Positions 41,041 through 50,638 are shown, numbered from the stretch's first letter. The stretch is DNA of 64,000 nt from Chryseobacterium sp. 52 (GCF_002754245.1 NZ_PEEX01000001.1:4196001-4260000), one strand, 5' to 3'. The notes: generated from the sequence alone by a model not told the origin. Numbers and translations: made by a program.

Positions 41041-41780
41041 TCTTTTTCGTTGCTTTGAGGCATCGAATAAGAATTCTTGTTTAAGATTTTTCTGGCGGTT
41101 TCTTTTTCTTTTTCGCTTACTTTATCTAAAATGGCATTTTCAAGGTTTTTAGGCATTTTACCTTCCTCATTCTGGTCCTGCTTAGGAGTATCCCCCTGTT
41201 CGCTTTTTCCTTCATTCTTCTGGCCGCTGCCCTGATCCTGCTTTTGATCTTTTTTGTCGCCTTTCTGATCATCATTTTTATTCTGATCATTACCACCACC
41301 GCCTTTTCCAGAGTTATTTTGTTCGCCTTGTTGTTGCTCTTTTTCCTTTTCTTTCAGCTTGGCAATTTCATAATTCTTCCTGGTCGATTCGTTGTAAGGA
41401 TCCTGTTTAAGGGCCTGCTTATAATATTCAGCCGCTTTTTCAGGCTGGTTCATCTGCATATATGCATTTCCAAGGTTATGAAGAGCGGCTGTTTTATCAG
41501 GCAGTGTCTGAGAAAGCTTCTGCGCCTTATCAAATTCTGCTTTAGCCTCTTCATACTTCTTGCTTTTATACAATGCGTTCCCTAAATTATAATGAGCTGT
41601 AAAATCTTTTTCATTAACTTTTACAGCCTCCATGTATTTAGAGGATGCTCCGTCATAGTCTTTCCCATTAAATTTCTGATTACCCTCATAGACTAAAGTT
41701 CTATAGTTTTCCTGCCCAAACACTGCGTTTGAGAATGAGAAAGCAATAAGAAACGATAAAAAAATGATTTTAGTATTCAT
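41034..41780 (-). CDS. TPR protein of the Bat operon (BatC-like)
   Basis: From the ATG at 41778-41780 the protein is 248 residues with a signal peptide (FSFSNAVFGQ). Three tetratricopeptide repeats follow (AHYNLGNALYKSKKYEEAKAEF, ALHNLGNAYMQMNQPEKAAEYY; each broken here). The region about 155-215 is low-complexity, rich in K, Q, D, G and N. An ATG three codons upstream is also possible. It lies between BatB and BatD, as TPR proteins do in Bat operons, and probably binds partners in the periplasm. Confidence 0.88.
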   Translation of the reverse strand: MNTKIIFLSFLIAFSFSNAVFGQENYRTLVYEGNQKFNGKDYDGASSKYMEAVKVNEKDFTAHYNLGNALYKSKKYEEAKAEFDKAQKLSQTLPDKTAALHNLGNAYMQMNQPEKAAEYYKQALKQDPYNESTRKNYEIAKLKEKEKEQQQGEQNNSGKGGGGNDQNKNDDQKGDKKDQKQDQGSGQKNEGKSEQGDTPKQDQNEEGKMPKNLENAILDKVSEKEKETARKILNKNSYSMPQSNEKDW

Positions 41781-41882
41781 TACTTGCAAAATTATTCCTT
41801 TATATGTTAATAAACAGACTTCTATTTGTTAAAGTTCGGTTAAAGTGTTTATTTAAAATCTTGATAAACAAAGTGTAAAAAA

Positions 41883-42890
41883 CTATATATTGAAATCTCT
41901 TTTCGGGTTCAATATATAAATTAAAAAGAAAAAGAAAATAGATACGATCAAAAAATACTGATAATAATGATTCGCGTTCTGAGATCTCACCAGAGTCTGT
42001 GCAGATGAGGATTTTTTATTCATGGCATCCACGATCTTATTGGGCGCTTCATTCACATTATTTCCGTCTATATAATCCCCTCCTGTAGATTCTGCCATCT
42101 TGGTAAGGGCTTCTGTCTGTCTTTTAGAGATCACTGTTCCACCGTCCATATCGGTTTTATAGCCCATCAATTGTCCATAAACATATTCCGGAACGGGTGC
42201 TCCTTCATCTGTTCCTATCCCTACAGATGTGATGGATATTCCTTCTTTGTTGGCCAGCCTGATCGCAGCGTTATCATTTCCTTCATTGTCTTCACCATCG
42301 CTCAGCAGAATAACCTTTCTTGATCCTTTGCTTACGTTCTTAAATTTCTCAGCAGCAACCTGCATTCCTTTCAGAAAATCAGTTCCCTGAATCTTCATAG
42401 AACTCGTTTCCAAAGCACTTATATAGGTTTCTGCAGAACCATAATCCGTTGTTAATGGCATAATAGAAATTGCTTCTCCTGCAAAGATTACAATCCCTAT
42501 TTTATCATTCTTCATTTTCTGCATGGTCCCCAGCATCAGATTTTTGGCTTCCACAAGACGGCTGGGATCAATATCTTCCGCATTCATAGAATTGGAAACA
42601 TCCAGCATAAAAATCACATTATTGAGCTTCTGGTTGGTTTTTACTTCTTCCGAACCGTTCAGGAGATCAATAATAGAAAATATAAGAAAGAGAGTTCCCA
42701 AAAGATATAAAACGGGAAAGAATTTTGTAAATCCTGACCTGTTATCAAATAATTGCTCATGAAAGCGGCTGTCTGCAAATACTTCTCTTTTTTTCTTTTT
42801 CCATCTCAAAAAACGGATCAGAAAGGAAGATAGCAACGGCAACAGCAGCAGCAAAAGTAAATACCAGTAATTTCCTAAAGACCAATTCAT
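41883..42890 (-). CDS. batB: BatB-like von Willebrand factor A protein
   Basis: The 335-residue protein has two N-terminal membrane segments (about 8-25 and 58-75), a VWA domain with the metal-ion site (MLDVSNSMN, D-x-S-x-S, about 94-102; then LLSDGEDNEGN near 195) and a C-terminal membrane segment (about 310-328). It is the BatB partner of BatA. Its start overlaps the BatA stop by 1 base, so translation is coupled. A 94-base gap with no clear signal precedes the next gene. Confidence 0.92.
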   Translation of the reverse strand: MNWSLGNYWYLLLLLLLPLLSSFLIRFLRWKKKKREVFADSRFHEQLFDNRSGFTKFFPVLYLLGTLFLIFSIIDLLNGSEEVKTNQKLNNVIFMLDVSNSMNAEDIDPSRLVEAKNLMLGTMQKMKNDKIGIVIFAGEAISIMPLTTDYGSAETYISALETSSMKIQGTDFLKGMQVAAEKFKNVSKGSRKVILLSDGEDNEGNDNAAIRLANKEGISITSVGIGTDEGAPVPEYVYGQLMGYKTDMDGGTVISKRQTEALTKMAESTGGDYIDGNNVNEAPNKIVDAMNKKSSSAQTLVRSQNANHYYQYFLIVSIFFFFLIYILNPKRDFNI

Positions 42891-43882
42891 CAGCTTAAAA
42901 ATTTATATATTACCCATCGCAGCAATGCATCAAAAACCAGCATTCCTAAAGCGATCCAAAGGAAAATTTTAAAATATTCATCATAGTTGTACAGCTTGGA
43001 AACCTTGATATCCGATCTCTCCAATTGGTTAATTTCATCATAAACTTCTTCCAAACTGCTGTTGGAAGTTGCCCTGAAATATTTTCCACCTGTAGTCTGC
43101 GCTATATCTCTCAATGTATTTTCATCAATCGTCACAGCAGTTTCTGTAAAAATAAGATCTCCGAAAATATCCTGTGAAGTAGGCATCAACGCAAAACCGT
43201 TGGTTCCGATCCCAATGGAATATACCTTTATATGATTGTTTTTGGCCAGTTCCGAAGCAAGCTGGGGCGGTATCGCATTCTGAATATTGCTTACTCCGTC
43301 TGTCATCAGAATCACGACCTTACTTTTTGCTTTGCTTTTAATAAGATGGTTAACCGCTACGGAAAGCCCTTCTCCGATTGCTGTTCCCGGTTCAAGACCT
43401 GCAGAATTAAGATTTTTGATCTCGTCAATGACTACCTGATGATCCGAAGTCACCGGTACTTTGGTAAAAGCTTCTGCAGCATATGCTACAACGCCAATCC
43501 TGTCATTCGGACGCTTCTGAACAAACTTTACGGCAATATCTTTTAATGCTGTAATACGGTCCGGACTAAGGTCTTTCGCAAGCATGCTCAGGGAAACATC
43601 TATAGAAAGCATAATATCTACGCCTTTGGTATCATCTCTGTCCTGAGAAATGGTAAAAGATCTCGGTCTTGCCATCGCAATAATAAGCGCGGAAAGAATG
43701 ATATATTTCGACAGTTTAAGCAGAACAAGCACAGCACGGATTCCTCCACTGTCCGCCATATTCTCTACCGTAGGAACTTTGATACCTTTATTTTTCTTTC
43801 CGCCTGCATCCTTTATAAAAAGAGGAATAAACAGCAGAAAAAGCAGTAAGAACCACGGACTGTAAAATTCAAAATTAAACAT
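42890..43882 (-). CDS. batA: BatA-like von Willebrand factor A protein
   Basis: The 330-residue protein has an N-terminal segment (WFLLLFLLFIPLFI), a second near 58-75, a VWA domain with the metal site MLSIDVSLSM (about 90-99) and ILMTDGVSNI near 190, and a C-terminal segment (about 308-325). It is the BatA type, followed by BatB. Eight bases overlap the upstream gene. The pair would hang in the periplasm from the inner membrane or face the cytoplasm; topology cannot be settled by eye. Confidence 0.92.
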   Translation of the reverse strand: MFNFEFYSPWFLLLFLLFIPLFIKDAGGKKNKGIKVPTVENMADSGGIRAVLVLLKLSKYIILSALIIAMARPRSFTISQDRDDTKGVDIMLSIDVSLSMLAKDLSPDRITALKDIAVKFVQKRPNDRIGVVAYAAEAFTKVPVTSDHQVVIDEIKNLNSAGLEPGTAIGEGLSVAVNHLIKSKAKSKVVILMTDGVSNIQNAIPPQLASELAKNNHIKVYSIGIGTNGFALMPTSQDIFGDLIFTETAVTIDENTLRDIAQTTGGKYFRATSNSSLEEVYDEINQLERSDIKVSKLYNYDEYFKIFLWIALGMLVFDALLRWVIYKFLS

Positions 43883-44777
43883 CCTTTCTTAAGTTTTCAA
43901 ATTCTAAATCTTTTGATGATCTCTTCACAAAATCCCGGATATCCGCAAAATCTTTTTCCATAGTGGTCTGATCAGGGAAAGTCTTGGCGAATTTCACCAG
44001 ATCCCCTCTTAAGAATACATCTTCCACTATTTTTTCGTTTTCCTCGGAAATGGTATTATTCCTTTTCATAACGTCAATAAGATCGTCTGTAAGAAGAACA
44101 TCTGCCGGAAGATGGTATTGTTTGGCAATAAATGTTCTTGATATTTCTATTAATTCAACATAGAACGAACGGAAGTTACCGCCTTCAATGTATTTTTTCT
44201 TTTTTAAAGAATCCAGCTCTTTTAAAGTCTGGTTGGTAGCAACAGCTGGTGAGCTTTTCGATTTTCTGCCCCATTTGATAAACATAATAACTGCAATAAT
44301 CAAAGCAATTACTGAAAGAACAGCCAGAATATAGAATTTATAAAGCTCCCAATAATCTTTGGTTTCAAGCTTTACCTCTTTATTATTCATGATATCATTG
44401 ATCTGGTCTGCTTTTTGGGCAGTATTGATCACATCAACTTCGTAAGGAATGGTTTTTAGAATCTTTCCTCCTACGTTAAATTCCAGTTCAGGAATGGTGA
44501 ATTTTCCTTCATCATAGACTGAAAATTGGATTTTTCTCTCGTAAGAATTCTGGTTTTGTCCAATACTGTCTTTTATTTCTTCAAAATGGAAAGGCAGCAA
44601 CTCGTTTTTAGGAGCAGCAACCACCTGCAGCTCATGAACATTTTCAATTTTAATCGTTAAGCGATTGACTTCGCCTAAAGCAATGGTCTGTTTTTCAAGT
44701 TTAGAGGACAATATCTGTGAAAAAGCATTTGCACAGATTAGAAAAGACAGTATGAATAATATTTTTTTCAATTTCAA
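43875..44777 (-). CDS. Bat-operon membrane protein of unknown function
   Basis: The 300-residue protein has a signal peptide (ending NAFSQ, about 21), an extracytoplasmic beta-rich domain (about 22-130), one membrane segment (about 150-170) and a cytoplasmic helical end with LKELDSLKKKKYIEGGNFRSFYVELIEISRTFI (about 186-218, broken here). The layout is shared with BatD-like and DUF4381-like proteins found between DUF58 and BatA genes. I know of no proven role. It overlaps the BatA gene by 8 bases. Confidence 0.8.
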   Translation of the reverse strand: MKLKKILFILSFLICANAFSQILSSKLEKQTIALGEVNRLTIKIENVHELQVVAAPKNELLPFHFEEIKDSIGQNQNSYERKIQFSVYDEGKFTIPELEFNVGGKILKTIPYEVDVINTAQKADQINDIMNNKEVKLETKDYWELYKFYILAVLSVIALIIAVIMFIKWGRKSKSSPAVATNQTLKELDSLKKKKYIEGGNFRSFYVELIEISRTFIAKQYHLPADVLLTDDLIDVMKRNNTISEENEKIVEDVFLRGDLVKFAKTFPDQTTMEKDFADIRDFVKRSSKDLEFENLRKDV

Positions 44778-44817
44778 ATAATAGGAGTTAAGGCCGGAGC
44801 CTTTGTTTATTTTATAT

Positions 44818-45681
44818 TTACTTCTTCTGGAAATAATTATACAGCATTTTTGAATAATCTGCGCCCGTGTTGATATTCATAAAACTTGCTGAACTTGTGG
44901 CAAAATCTTCTTCCAGAGCTCTCAGTTTCTGTTTTTGGGCTTCAGCAAAGGTATATCTCCATCTTGAGCTGGAAGTATTGGCCCAGACTTCTTTTCCTGT
45001 TTCAGAATCATGCAAAAGCACATAGCCTACATCAGGAATTTCATTATCTTTTTCATCATAAATCCTCATGCCAAGGAGCTGATGCTTTTTTGAAGCTACC
45101 CGCAGCATTTTAGAATCATAAGTATCTTCAAAATCTGAAAACAGAAAAACCAGAGATTTCCTTTTGAAAATCCCCATCATATATTCCATGGCTTTATCGA
45201 TCTTCGATACAGCAGGCACATAATCTGCCGTCAGAATATTACTGATAATAGAAAGGATATGTTTTCTGCCTTTTTGTGGCGGAATCACTTTATATACTTT
45301 ATCTGCAAAAAGGATTAATCCTACTTTATCATTGTTTCCGGCAGCAGAGAATCCAAGGCTGGCAGCAATTTCTGCCACGTATTCCCTTTTCAGCTGGCCT
45401 TTGGTTCCGTAGTCCATAGATGCGGAAATATCTACCAGAATCATCATGGTCAGCTCTCTTTCCTCTTCCATTACCTTTACGAACGGCTCACGGAAACGGG
45501 CTGTTTTGTTCCAGTCGATTCTTCGTATTTCGTCACCAAACTGATAGGGACGAACTTCAGAGAAGGTCATTCCCTGTCCTTTAAAAGCACTGTGATACTG
45601 TCCCATAAGCGAAGCTTCCGTCTTCTTTCGGGTACGGATCTCTATCTGCTTTACTTTTTTTACAATATCTTTTATTTCCAT
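44818..45681 (-). CDS. DUF58 domain protein of the Bat operon
   Basis: The 287-residue protein starts MEIKDIVKKVKQIEIRTRKK and contains GQGMTFSEVRPYQFGDEIRRIDWNKTAR (about 37-64, broken here), the DUF58 signature, followed by a degenerate VWA-like part with ILVDISASMDYG. An ATG 18 codons upstream (45735) is in frame, but the extension is charged and repeat-like and orthologues as I know them start here. DUF58 genes accompany MoxR ATPases. It is soluble and cytoplasmic. Confidence 0.9.
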   Translation of the reverse strand: MEIKDIVKKVKQIEIRTRKKTEASLMGQYHSAFKGQGMTFSEVRPYQFGDEIRRIDWNKTARFREPFVKVMEEERELTMMILVDISASMDYGTKGQLKREYVAEIAASLGFSAAGNNDKVGLILFADKVYKVIPPQKGRKHILSIISNILTADYVPAVSKIDKAMEYMMGIFKRKSLVFLFSDFEDTYDSKMLRVASKKHQLLGMRIYDEKDNEIPDVGYVLLHDSETGKEVWANTSSSRWRYTFAEAQKQKLRALEEDFATSSASFMNINTGADYSKMLYNYFQKK

Positions 45682-45752
45682 AAATGCGGGTTTCGCTTTG
45701 TGAGGTTCGGATTTCATTATCTTTCCTTCTTTCATGCTCTCACTTCTACCTT

Positions 45753-46211
45753 TTAATCTCTCAATTCAATAGAGACATTCAGCCATTCATTATCAAACTT
45801 AGGGCTGTATTTTTTATAAAAATTAATGGCTGGTTCGTTCCAGTTCAATACCTGAAAAACCATTCCGCTGTATTGGTTTGATTTTCCGTATTCCAAAGTA
45901 GCATCAAACAAAAGCTTTCCGATCTTTTTCCCTCTCATTCTTTCAGTCACCACTAAATCTTCAAGATACAGCCTTCTTCCTTTCCAGGTAGAAAATCTGT
46001 CATAATATAGTGAAATTCCTACGATCTCATTGTTAAATTCAGCAACAAAGGCTCCCCAAACCGGAGATTTTCCGAAGCCGTCTTCGATAAACTCATCTAA
46101 ATTTAAAGTCACTTCATGCAGTGCCTTTTCATATTCTGCAAGTTCTCTGATGAGTTCCAGCATTGGAGCACAGTCTTCCTGAACTGCTTTTCTAATAATA
46201 ACTTCACTCAT
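45753..46211 (-). CDS. GNAT N-acetyltransferase, diamine/thialysine type
   Basis: The 152-residue protein begins with IRKAVQEDCAPMLELIRELAEYEK and has LYLEDLVVTERMRGKKIGKLLFDATL (about 82-107; each broken here), with R-x-x-G-K/I-G for acetyl-CoA binding, then QVLNWNEPAINFYKK. The layout matches spermidine/thialysine acetyltransferases. Its stop and the MoxR start side share one base, so it lies inside the Bat operon between moxR and DUF58, an unusual place for it. Substrate unproven. Confidence 0.88.
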   Translation of the reverse strand: MSEVIIRKAVQEDCAPMLELIRELAEYEKALHEVTLNLDEFIEDGFGKSPVWGAFVAEFNNEIVGISLYYDRFSTWKGRRLYLEDLVVTERMRGKKIGKLLFDATLEYGKSNQYSGMVFQVLNWNEPAINFYKKYSPKFDNEWLNVSIELRD

Positions 46212-47215
46212 TACGGTGCCTGAATTTTTGCTAAAATTCTGTTGACGATTTCTTCTGCTGAAATTTCTTCTGCTTCTGCCTCGAAAGTAAGACCAATTCT
46301 GTGTCTTAATACATCCTGAGCCAATGCTTTTACATCTTCAGGAATAACAAATGCTCTGCCTTTCAGGAATGCATACGTTCTGGATGCAATCGCCAGGTTG
46401 ATGGATGCTCTTGGAGAAGCTCCGAAACCGATGTAATTTTTAAGTTCAGCAAGTCCGTAGTTTTCCGGATAACGCGTTGCAAAAACCATATCCAGGATAT
46501 ATTTTTCGATCTTTTCATCCAGATAAATCTGATTGATCAGTTCTTTAGCATCTACAATATCCTGCAATGATATCACAGGTTTAATGACTGGCTGATGTGA
46601 AGTGGAAACCATTCTCATCACCGTTCTTTCGTCTTCAAAACTCGGGTAATCTATTTTACATTTCAGCATAAAACGGTCACTTTGAGCTTCCGGAAGCAGA
46701 TAGGTTCCTTCCTGATCAATCGGGTTCTGGGTAGCCAGCACTAAAAATGGTTTTGGAAGTTTCATGGTTTCATCACCGATGGTGACCTGCTTTTCCTGCA
46801 TCACTTCCAGCAGAGCCGATTGTACTTTTGCAGGAGCACGGTTAATCTCATCCGCCAATACAAAATTTGCAAAAACCGGACCTTTTTTTATAGAAAAATC
46901 ATTGTCTTTAATATTGAAGATCATGGTTCCCACAACATCTGCAGGAAGTAAATCCGGAGTAAACTGTATCCTTGAAAACTGACCATGAACAGCTTCCGCC
47001 AGGGTCTTGATTGCCAACGTTTTTGCCAGTCCCGGCACTCCTTCCAAAAGGACATGTCCATTTCCAAGAAGCCCGACCAAAAGACGGTCTATCATATATT
47101 CCTGCCCAATGATCACTTTGTTGATTTCCTGCCTCAGAAGAGAAAATAAGTAGTTTTTTTCTTTTACTTTTTCCGTCAACTGGCGGATATCTTCTGCTTG
47201 ATATATCTCTGACAT
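46211..47215 (-). CDS. MoxR-family AAA+ ATPase
   Basis: The 334-residue ATPase has Walker A GVPGLAKT (about 58-65), Walker B LADEINRAP (about 121-129), sensor ATQNPIDQEGTYLLPEAQSDRF (about 164-185, broken here) and an arginine-rich lid (FGASPRASINL). It is the MoxR type that partners with VWA proteins as a metal-insertion or folding chaperone. It is first in the seven-gene Bat operon reading to 39295. The 310-base gap upstream must hold the promoter, though no full consensus was seen. Confidence 0.94.
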   Translation of the reverse strand: MSEIYQAEDIRQLTEKVKEKNYLFSLLRQEINKVIIGQEYMIDRLLVGLLGNGHVLLEGVPGLAKTLAIKTLAEAVHGQFSRIQFTPDLLPADVVGTMIFNIKDNDFSIKKGPVFANFVLADEINRAPAKVQSALLEVMQEKQVTIGDETMKLPKPFLVLATQNPIDQEGTYLLPEAQSDRFMLKCKIDYPSFEDERTVMRMVSTSHQPVIKPVISLQDIVDAKELINQIYLDEKIEKYILDMVFATRYPENYGLAELKNYIGFGASPRASINLAIASRTYAFLKGRAFVIPEDVKALAQDVLRHRIGLTFEAEAEEISAEEIVNRILAKIQAP

Positions 47216-47525
47216 AGCTATAATTAAAAATAAGTGGTAAATTTCAGATAAATACTCGCATTAATCAACATAATGAATGCCATTTTTGAGTTAAAGTTTG
47301 TTAAATATTCCGGGATTATGAAGGGATTATGATAAACACATGGTGACTTTCTATGCATAAAATCTATTTATACAATGAAAGTTACGACATTAATGCCCTA
47401 TAAAACGAGGTGTTAAATAAGTATTTTTTAATCTGAACGAACTCAATTTTATCTGTTCTGTACAACAGGTTCATTATCCTTCTATAGATTGACCTCTATA
47501 TATGGAAAGAATGTATATTGATGTA
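47216..47525. other. Intergenic region before the Bat operon
   Basis: This 310-base stretch separates moxR from the 3' end of a secreted-protein gene. It holds the direct repeat GGGATTATGA (in GGGATTATGAAGGGATTATG, about 47313-47332) and a weak CTGTTCTGTACAACAG hairpin (about 47454-47469). No promoter of full consensus and no ORF of note was found. Confidence 0.45.
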
Positions 47526-48824
47526 TTAAAGTTTAGTAATGGTAAGGGTAAACACATCTTCCGGCATATCAACCGTGTCTTCGTAGGCACCAACATTGAT
47601 GAAATATTCAGTACCTGCGGTTGTTGTAAAAGTATAGGTTTCTGCAGCACCACCGCCTCCGTTATCCATCGCTACGATACACGCCAAGCTATTGCATGCA
47701 CCACTGTAGATATCCATTTGAGGATCATAAGCACTTCCTGCAGGCATGGCTATTTTAACGGTAAACTGACCACCGTCTCCGGTAAATTTAAACCATGTCC
47801 CGTCATTCATCGGATCAGAACATGTGGTTATGAATCCATTATTATTGGTTGCAGATACAGCATCACTTTGTGTGTATGTATAAGGAAAAACAGACGCTGA
47901 TAAAGCTCCTGAACACGCATCATTAGCAGGGATCGGAGGAATAGTTTTAAATACAATATCTGCACAGCCTGAAGATTCAAGTCCTGCTGAAACGGCGGAA
48001 ACTTTTAAATAATAGTTGGTATCCCGGTTAAGAGCAGTTGATGGAGTAAAATTAACTCCTGTCACAGCCTGCTGGTTAATAACATCCGTTCCGCCCGGGC
48101 TTGTCCCTAATGAAACTTTATAAGAATCTGCGCCGGAAACGGCCAGCCATCTGATATTCGGAAGAAGAGAAACAAACTGGGCATTATTGGCCGGATAATT
48201 GACAAAAGGACATGAAGGTCCCGGCTTAGGTGTTAATCCTGAAATGGTCACTGAAGATTTGTAATCCGCTCTTATTCCTCCGGGTGGAGTGGCAGGATCT
48301 ACGACCATACGGTCTCCTTTATAATACAGTGTAGAATATGGGATATGTGGATAAACACGAAAGGCTTCATCAAAATTATTAATATCAATACTCTGCGAAT
48401 TTTCTCTGGCAGCGATCACTAAATTATCAGTATTATTATAGGCAAATGGTGTGGCAAAAGTGACTTCCACTTTATTATTGGTTTTGGTCACAGTGCCTGC
48501 AAATACCTGTGTCAGCTGTGCAGCAGGAATCCAGTCTGTCCCGGATGCAAAAGTTGTTTTTGTGGTATGTCCGACATAAACAGTCCAATCTGAAGAATCA
48601 TTGATTGTCGCTGACGGATCCACATAAAATGTAAGACCTGTAATATTTCCTGCAGCAGTAGCATTTAGTTCCTGTTTAGGGTAGATCTGCTGAACATATG
48701 AATAGGAAAAAAAACTGCTTACGGGTGCAGTTCCTACATTGGTGCTTCCAATATTTATATTTATTTGTGCATTAAGCGTGAATGCTATGGATAACAAAGA
48801 TAAAAGTAGAATTTTTTTCATCAT
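47526..48824 (-). CDS. Secreted surface protein with fibronectin-like and repeat domains
   Basis: The 432-residue protein has a signal peptide (LLLSLLSIAFTLNAQ, ending about 19). It then shows a jelly-roll-like segment, a fibronectin type III-like region (CPFVNYPANNAQFVSLLPNIRWLAVSGADSYKVSLGTSPGG, about 208-248, broken here) and a C-terminal PANDACSGALSASVFPYTYTQ domain common in Bacteroidota cell-surface proteins. It ends in FTLTITKL without a standard sorting domain. Either Met1 or Met2 may be the start. Function unknown. Confidence 0.82.
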   Translation of the reverse strand: MMKKILLLSLLSIAFTLNAQININIGSTNVGTAPVSSFFSYSYVQQIYPKQELNATAAGNITGLTFYVDPSATINDSSDWTVYVGHTTKTTFASGTDWIPAAQLTQVFAGTVTKTNNKVEVTFATPFAYNNTDNLVIAARENSQSIDINNFDEAFRVYPHIPYSTLYYKGDRMVVDPATPPGGIRADYKSSVTISGLTPKPGPSCPFVNYPANNAQFVSLLPNIRWLAVSGADSYKVSLGTSPGGTDVINQQAVTGVNFTPSTALNRDTNYYLKVSAVSAGLESSGCADIVFKTIPPIPANDACSGALSASVFPYTYTQSDAVSATNNNGFITTCSDPMNDGTWFKFTGDGGQFTVKIAMPAGSAYDPQMDIYSGACNSLACIVAMDNGGGGAAETYTFTTTAGTEYFINVGAYEDTVDMPEDVFTLTITKL

Positions 48825-48929
48825 TGATAGATTAATTGAATATTGCGCTAATTTAATGATAAAATTTTAATTTTTCAAACAAATGTGATTTTTCAATCAA
48901 AACTATCAATATTTTAAACGAATATTTAA

Positions 48930-48937
48930 TATATTTG
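48930..48937 (+). promoter_or_regulatory. -7 promoter box deciding the start of the next gene
   Basis: TATATTTG matches TAnnTTTG. It overlaps an in-frame GTG at 48937, so that codon would lie upstream of the transcript. The ATG at 48955 is therefore the likely start. Confidence 0.55.
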
Positions 48938-48954
48938 TGACAAATACAGACAAT

Positions 48955-50292
48955 ATGTATCAAAAACTATTTTTTCTAAGCGTTCTTTTTGCAGGTCTTT
49001 TTAATGCACAGACGACCAACAGGATGAATCTGATTTCAGATGCTGTTTATTATGACGGCTATGCATCTACGGTATCCGATCCGGTTCCTGCAGGTCTCAT
49101 CAGACTGGCAAATACCAGATACGCAAGGAAACTTACGGATGCTGAACTCAATTCTTTTAAAGCAAAAATTGCGATGAGAGTGAGTATAGGTGCCCTTTGT
49201 GACAATTATGACCGTCTGGGAAGTGTCTATTTAGCAATGGTTCCGAAAAACCAGCCTACTTACGCGATCAATGATGCGAATGTTAAAAGAATAGAAGTTG
49301 GCAGATACATTACCCCGTTTATGAGCAAAAACCGTACGCCTAATGAGGTTCCTTATACTTATGACTTAAGTAATCTTTACAATGTATTTCATGATGCTAC
49401 ATTACGTACTGCCTATGATATGTATATGGAGCTTGATGTTTTCGGCGTTCCTTATGCAGCACAGACACAGGTGGCAGGCTGCTCGGGAAGGATTGATGTT
49501 TTTTCAGGAAATCTTACTTTCTTTTCAACAGACACAGGAGCTACGATCACAGACCAAAACGCTATAGTTCCTATATTAACCTATAACACATTAAATAACT
49601 ATAACAGCACTGATGTTGCCGGTGAAACCGTTAGGATTGTTAACTTCAACCTTCCCAATGCCGTTACCAACGCCCGTTTCTATGTAATATCCACTCCTCA
49701 CGGGGCCAATAACGGTGGTGAAGAATATGTAAGAAGACAGAATTACACCTATATAGATGATGTGCAAATGCTTACCTATACACCCGGAGGAATTTCCTGC
49801 GAACCTTTCAGAGTATACAATACGCAAGGTAACGGAATTTACGGAGCAGCTCCAAAATCATTCTCAGAATGGACCTCATGGAATAACTGGTGTCCGGGGA
49901 ACTCAGTTCCAATCAGAGGATTTACGATGCCAAACATAGCCGCAGGAAATCACACGCTGAAACATACCATCCCAACGGCTGTTTTCAATCAACAGCAGGG
50001 AGATGTATATTTGTCTGTTTATATGCAGGGTAAAACGACTGCTTCTTTGGATGTAAAAGATATTAAAACTGTAGATGTAAGCATATATCCCAATCCTACT
50101 TCTGATTTCGTGAATATAAAATCAAAGTCAGATATCGTTTCGATAAGTCTTTTCAGTATAGACGGAAAGAAATTGTCAGAAAACTACAGAGAAAACAAAA
50201 TAGATCTTTCGGCTTACAGTACAGGCGTTTATTTTCTCAATATTGTTTTGAAAGACGGGATCACTTTTAAACATAAGATCATCAAGAAATAA
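48955..50292 (+). CDS. T9SS-secreted protein with type A sorting domain
   Basis: The 445-residue protein has a signal peptide (LFFLSVLFAGLFNAQ, ending about 18), a long beta-rich central part of unknown fold containing GGEEYVRRQNYTYIDDVQ, and a C-terminal type A sorting domain (VSIYPNPTSDFVNIKSKSDI ... GVYFLNIVLKDGITFKHKIIKK, last 70 residues). The sorting domain targets it through type IX secretion to the surface or medium. The stretch PFRVYNTQGNGIYG and PGNSVP resemble the N-glycanase F / peptide-amidase-type folds of related genera, but I cannot claim an activity. Confidence 0.85.
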   Translation: MYQKLFFLSVLFAGLFNAQTTNRMNLISDAVYYDGYASTVSDPVPAGLIRLANTRYARKLTDAELNSFKAKIAMRVSIGALCDNYDRLGSVYLAMVPKNQPTYAINDANVKRIEVGRYITPFMSKNRTPNEVPYTYDLSNLYNVFHDATLRTAYDMYMELDVFGVPYAAQTQVAGCSGRIDVFSGNLTFFSTDTGATITDQNAIVPILTYNTLNNYNSTDVAGETVRIVNFNLPNAVTNARFYVISTPHGANNGGEEYVRRQNYTYIDDVQMLTYTPGGISCEPFRVYNTQGNGIYGAAPKSFSEWTSWNNWCPGNSVPIRGFTMPNIAAGNHTLKHTIPTAVFNQQQGDVYLSVYMQGKTTASLDVKDIKTVDVSIYPNPTSDFVNIKSKSDIVSISLFSIDGKKLSENYRENKIDLSAYSTGVYFLNIVLKDGITFKHKIIKK

Positions 50293-50362
50293 AAGGTATC
50301 ACACGCTATTTCAAAAATACATCAGGATTATATAGTCAAATTATAGAAATCTGAAAACAATA

Positions 50363-50398
50363 TCTTCCTCCTTTTGATTCTTCAGAGGAGGTTTTTTA
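50363..50398 (+). terminator. Terminator after the T9SS protein gene
   Basis: CTTCCTCC and GGAGG-type arms (TTCCTCC ... GGAGGTT) form a stem around a TTTTGATTCTTCAGA loop, followed by TTTTTT. It lies about 70 bases after the stop codon at 50292. The next 200 bases contain no recognisable gene. Confidence 0.7.
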
Positions 50399-50586
50399 TG
50401 ATTAAGAAAAAGTACATTCTGAGAGTTTCCGTAGTACCTTCTTATTTTACGATCTCATGCAGTTTTGCATAATTTTCAAAGAAACATACCCCCCCATTCT
50501 CCTAGAATATTTCCTGAAAAAAGAATAAACAATAATGTGTTTTTTCATCCTGAAAAAATTTTCACTTCAATCCTTTAACCAAAAAA

Positions 50587-50617
50587 TTGTCATTTCCAGT
50601 TTATTAAACTATTTTTG
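50587..50617 (+). promoter_or_regulatory. Promoter of the DinB-like gene
   Basis: TTG (50587-50589) and TATTTTTG (50610-50617) match the -33 and -7 elements with 20 bases between. An in-frame GTG at 50615 overlaps the -7 box, so the ATG at 50639 is the start. Confidence 0.6.
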
Positions 50618-50638
50618 GTGATTAAAAATTTTTGTAAA

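Noticed and set aside
41034..41300. Repetitive K/Q/D/G/N-rich DNA in the TPR gene considered as a repeat array
   Set aside because: It is an in-frame low-complexity linker of the protein; units are irregular and there are no spacers as in CRISPR.
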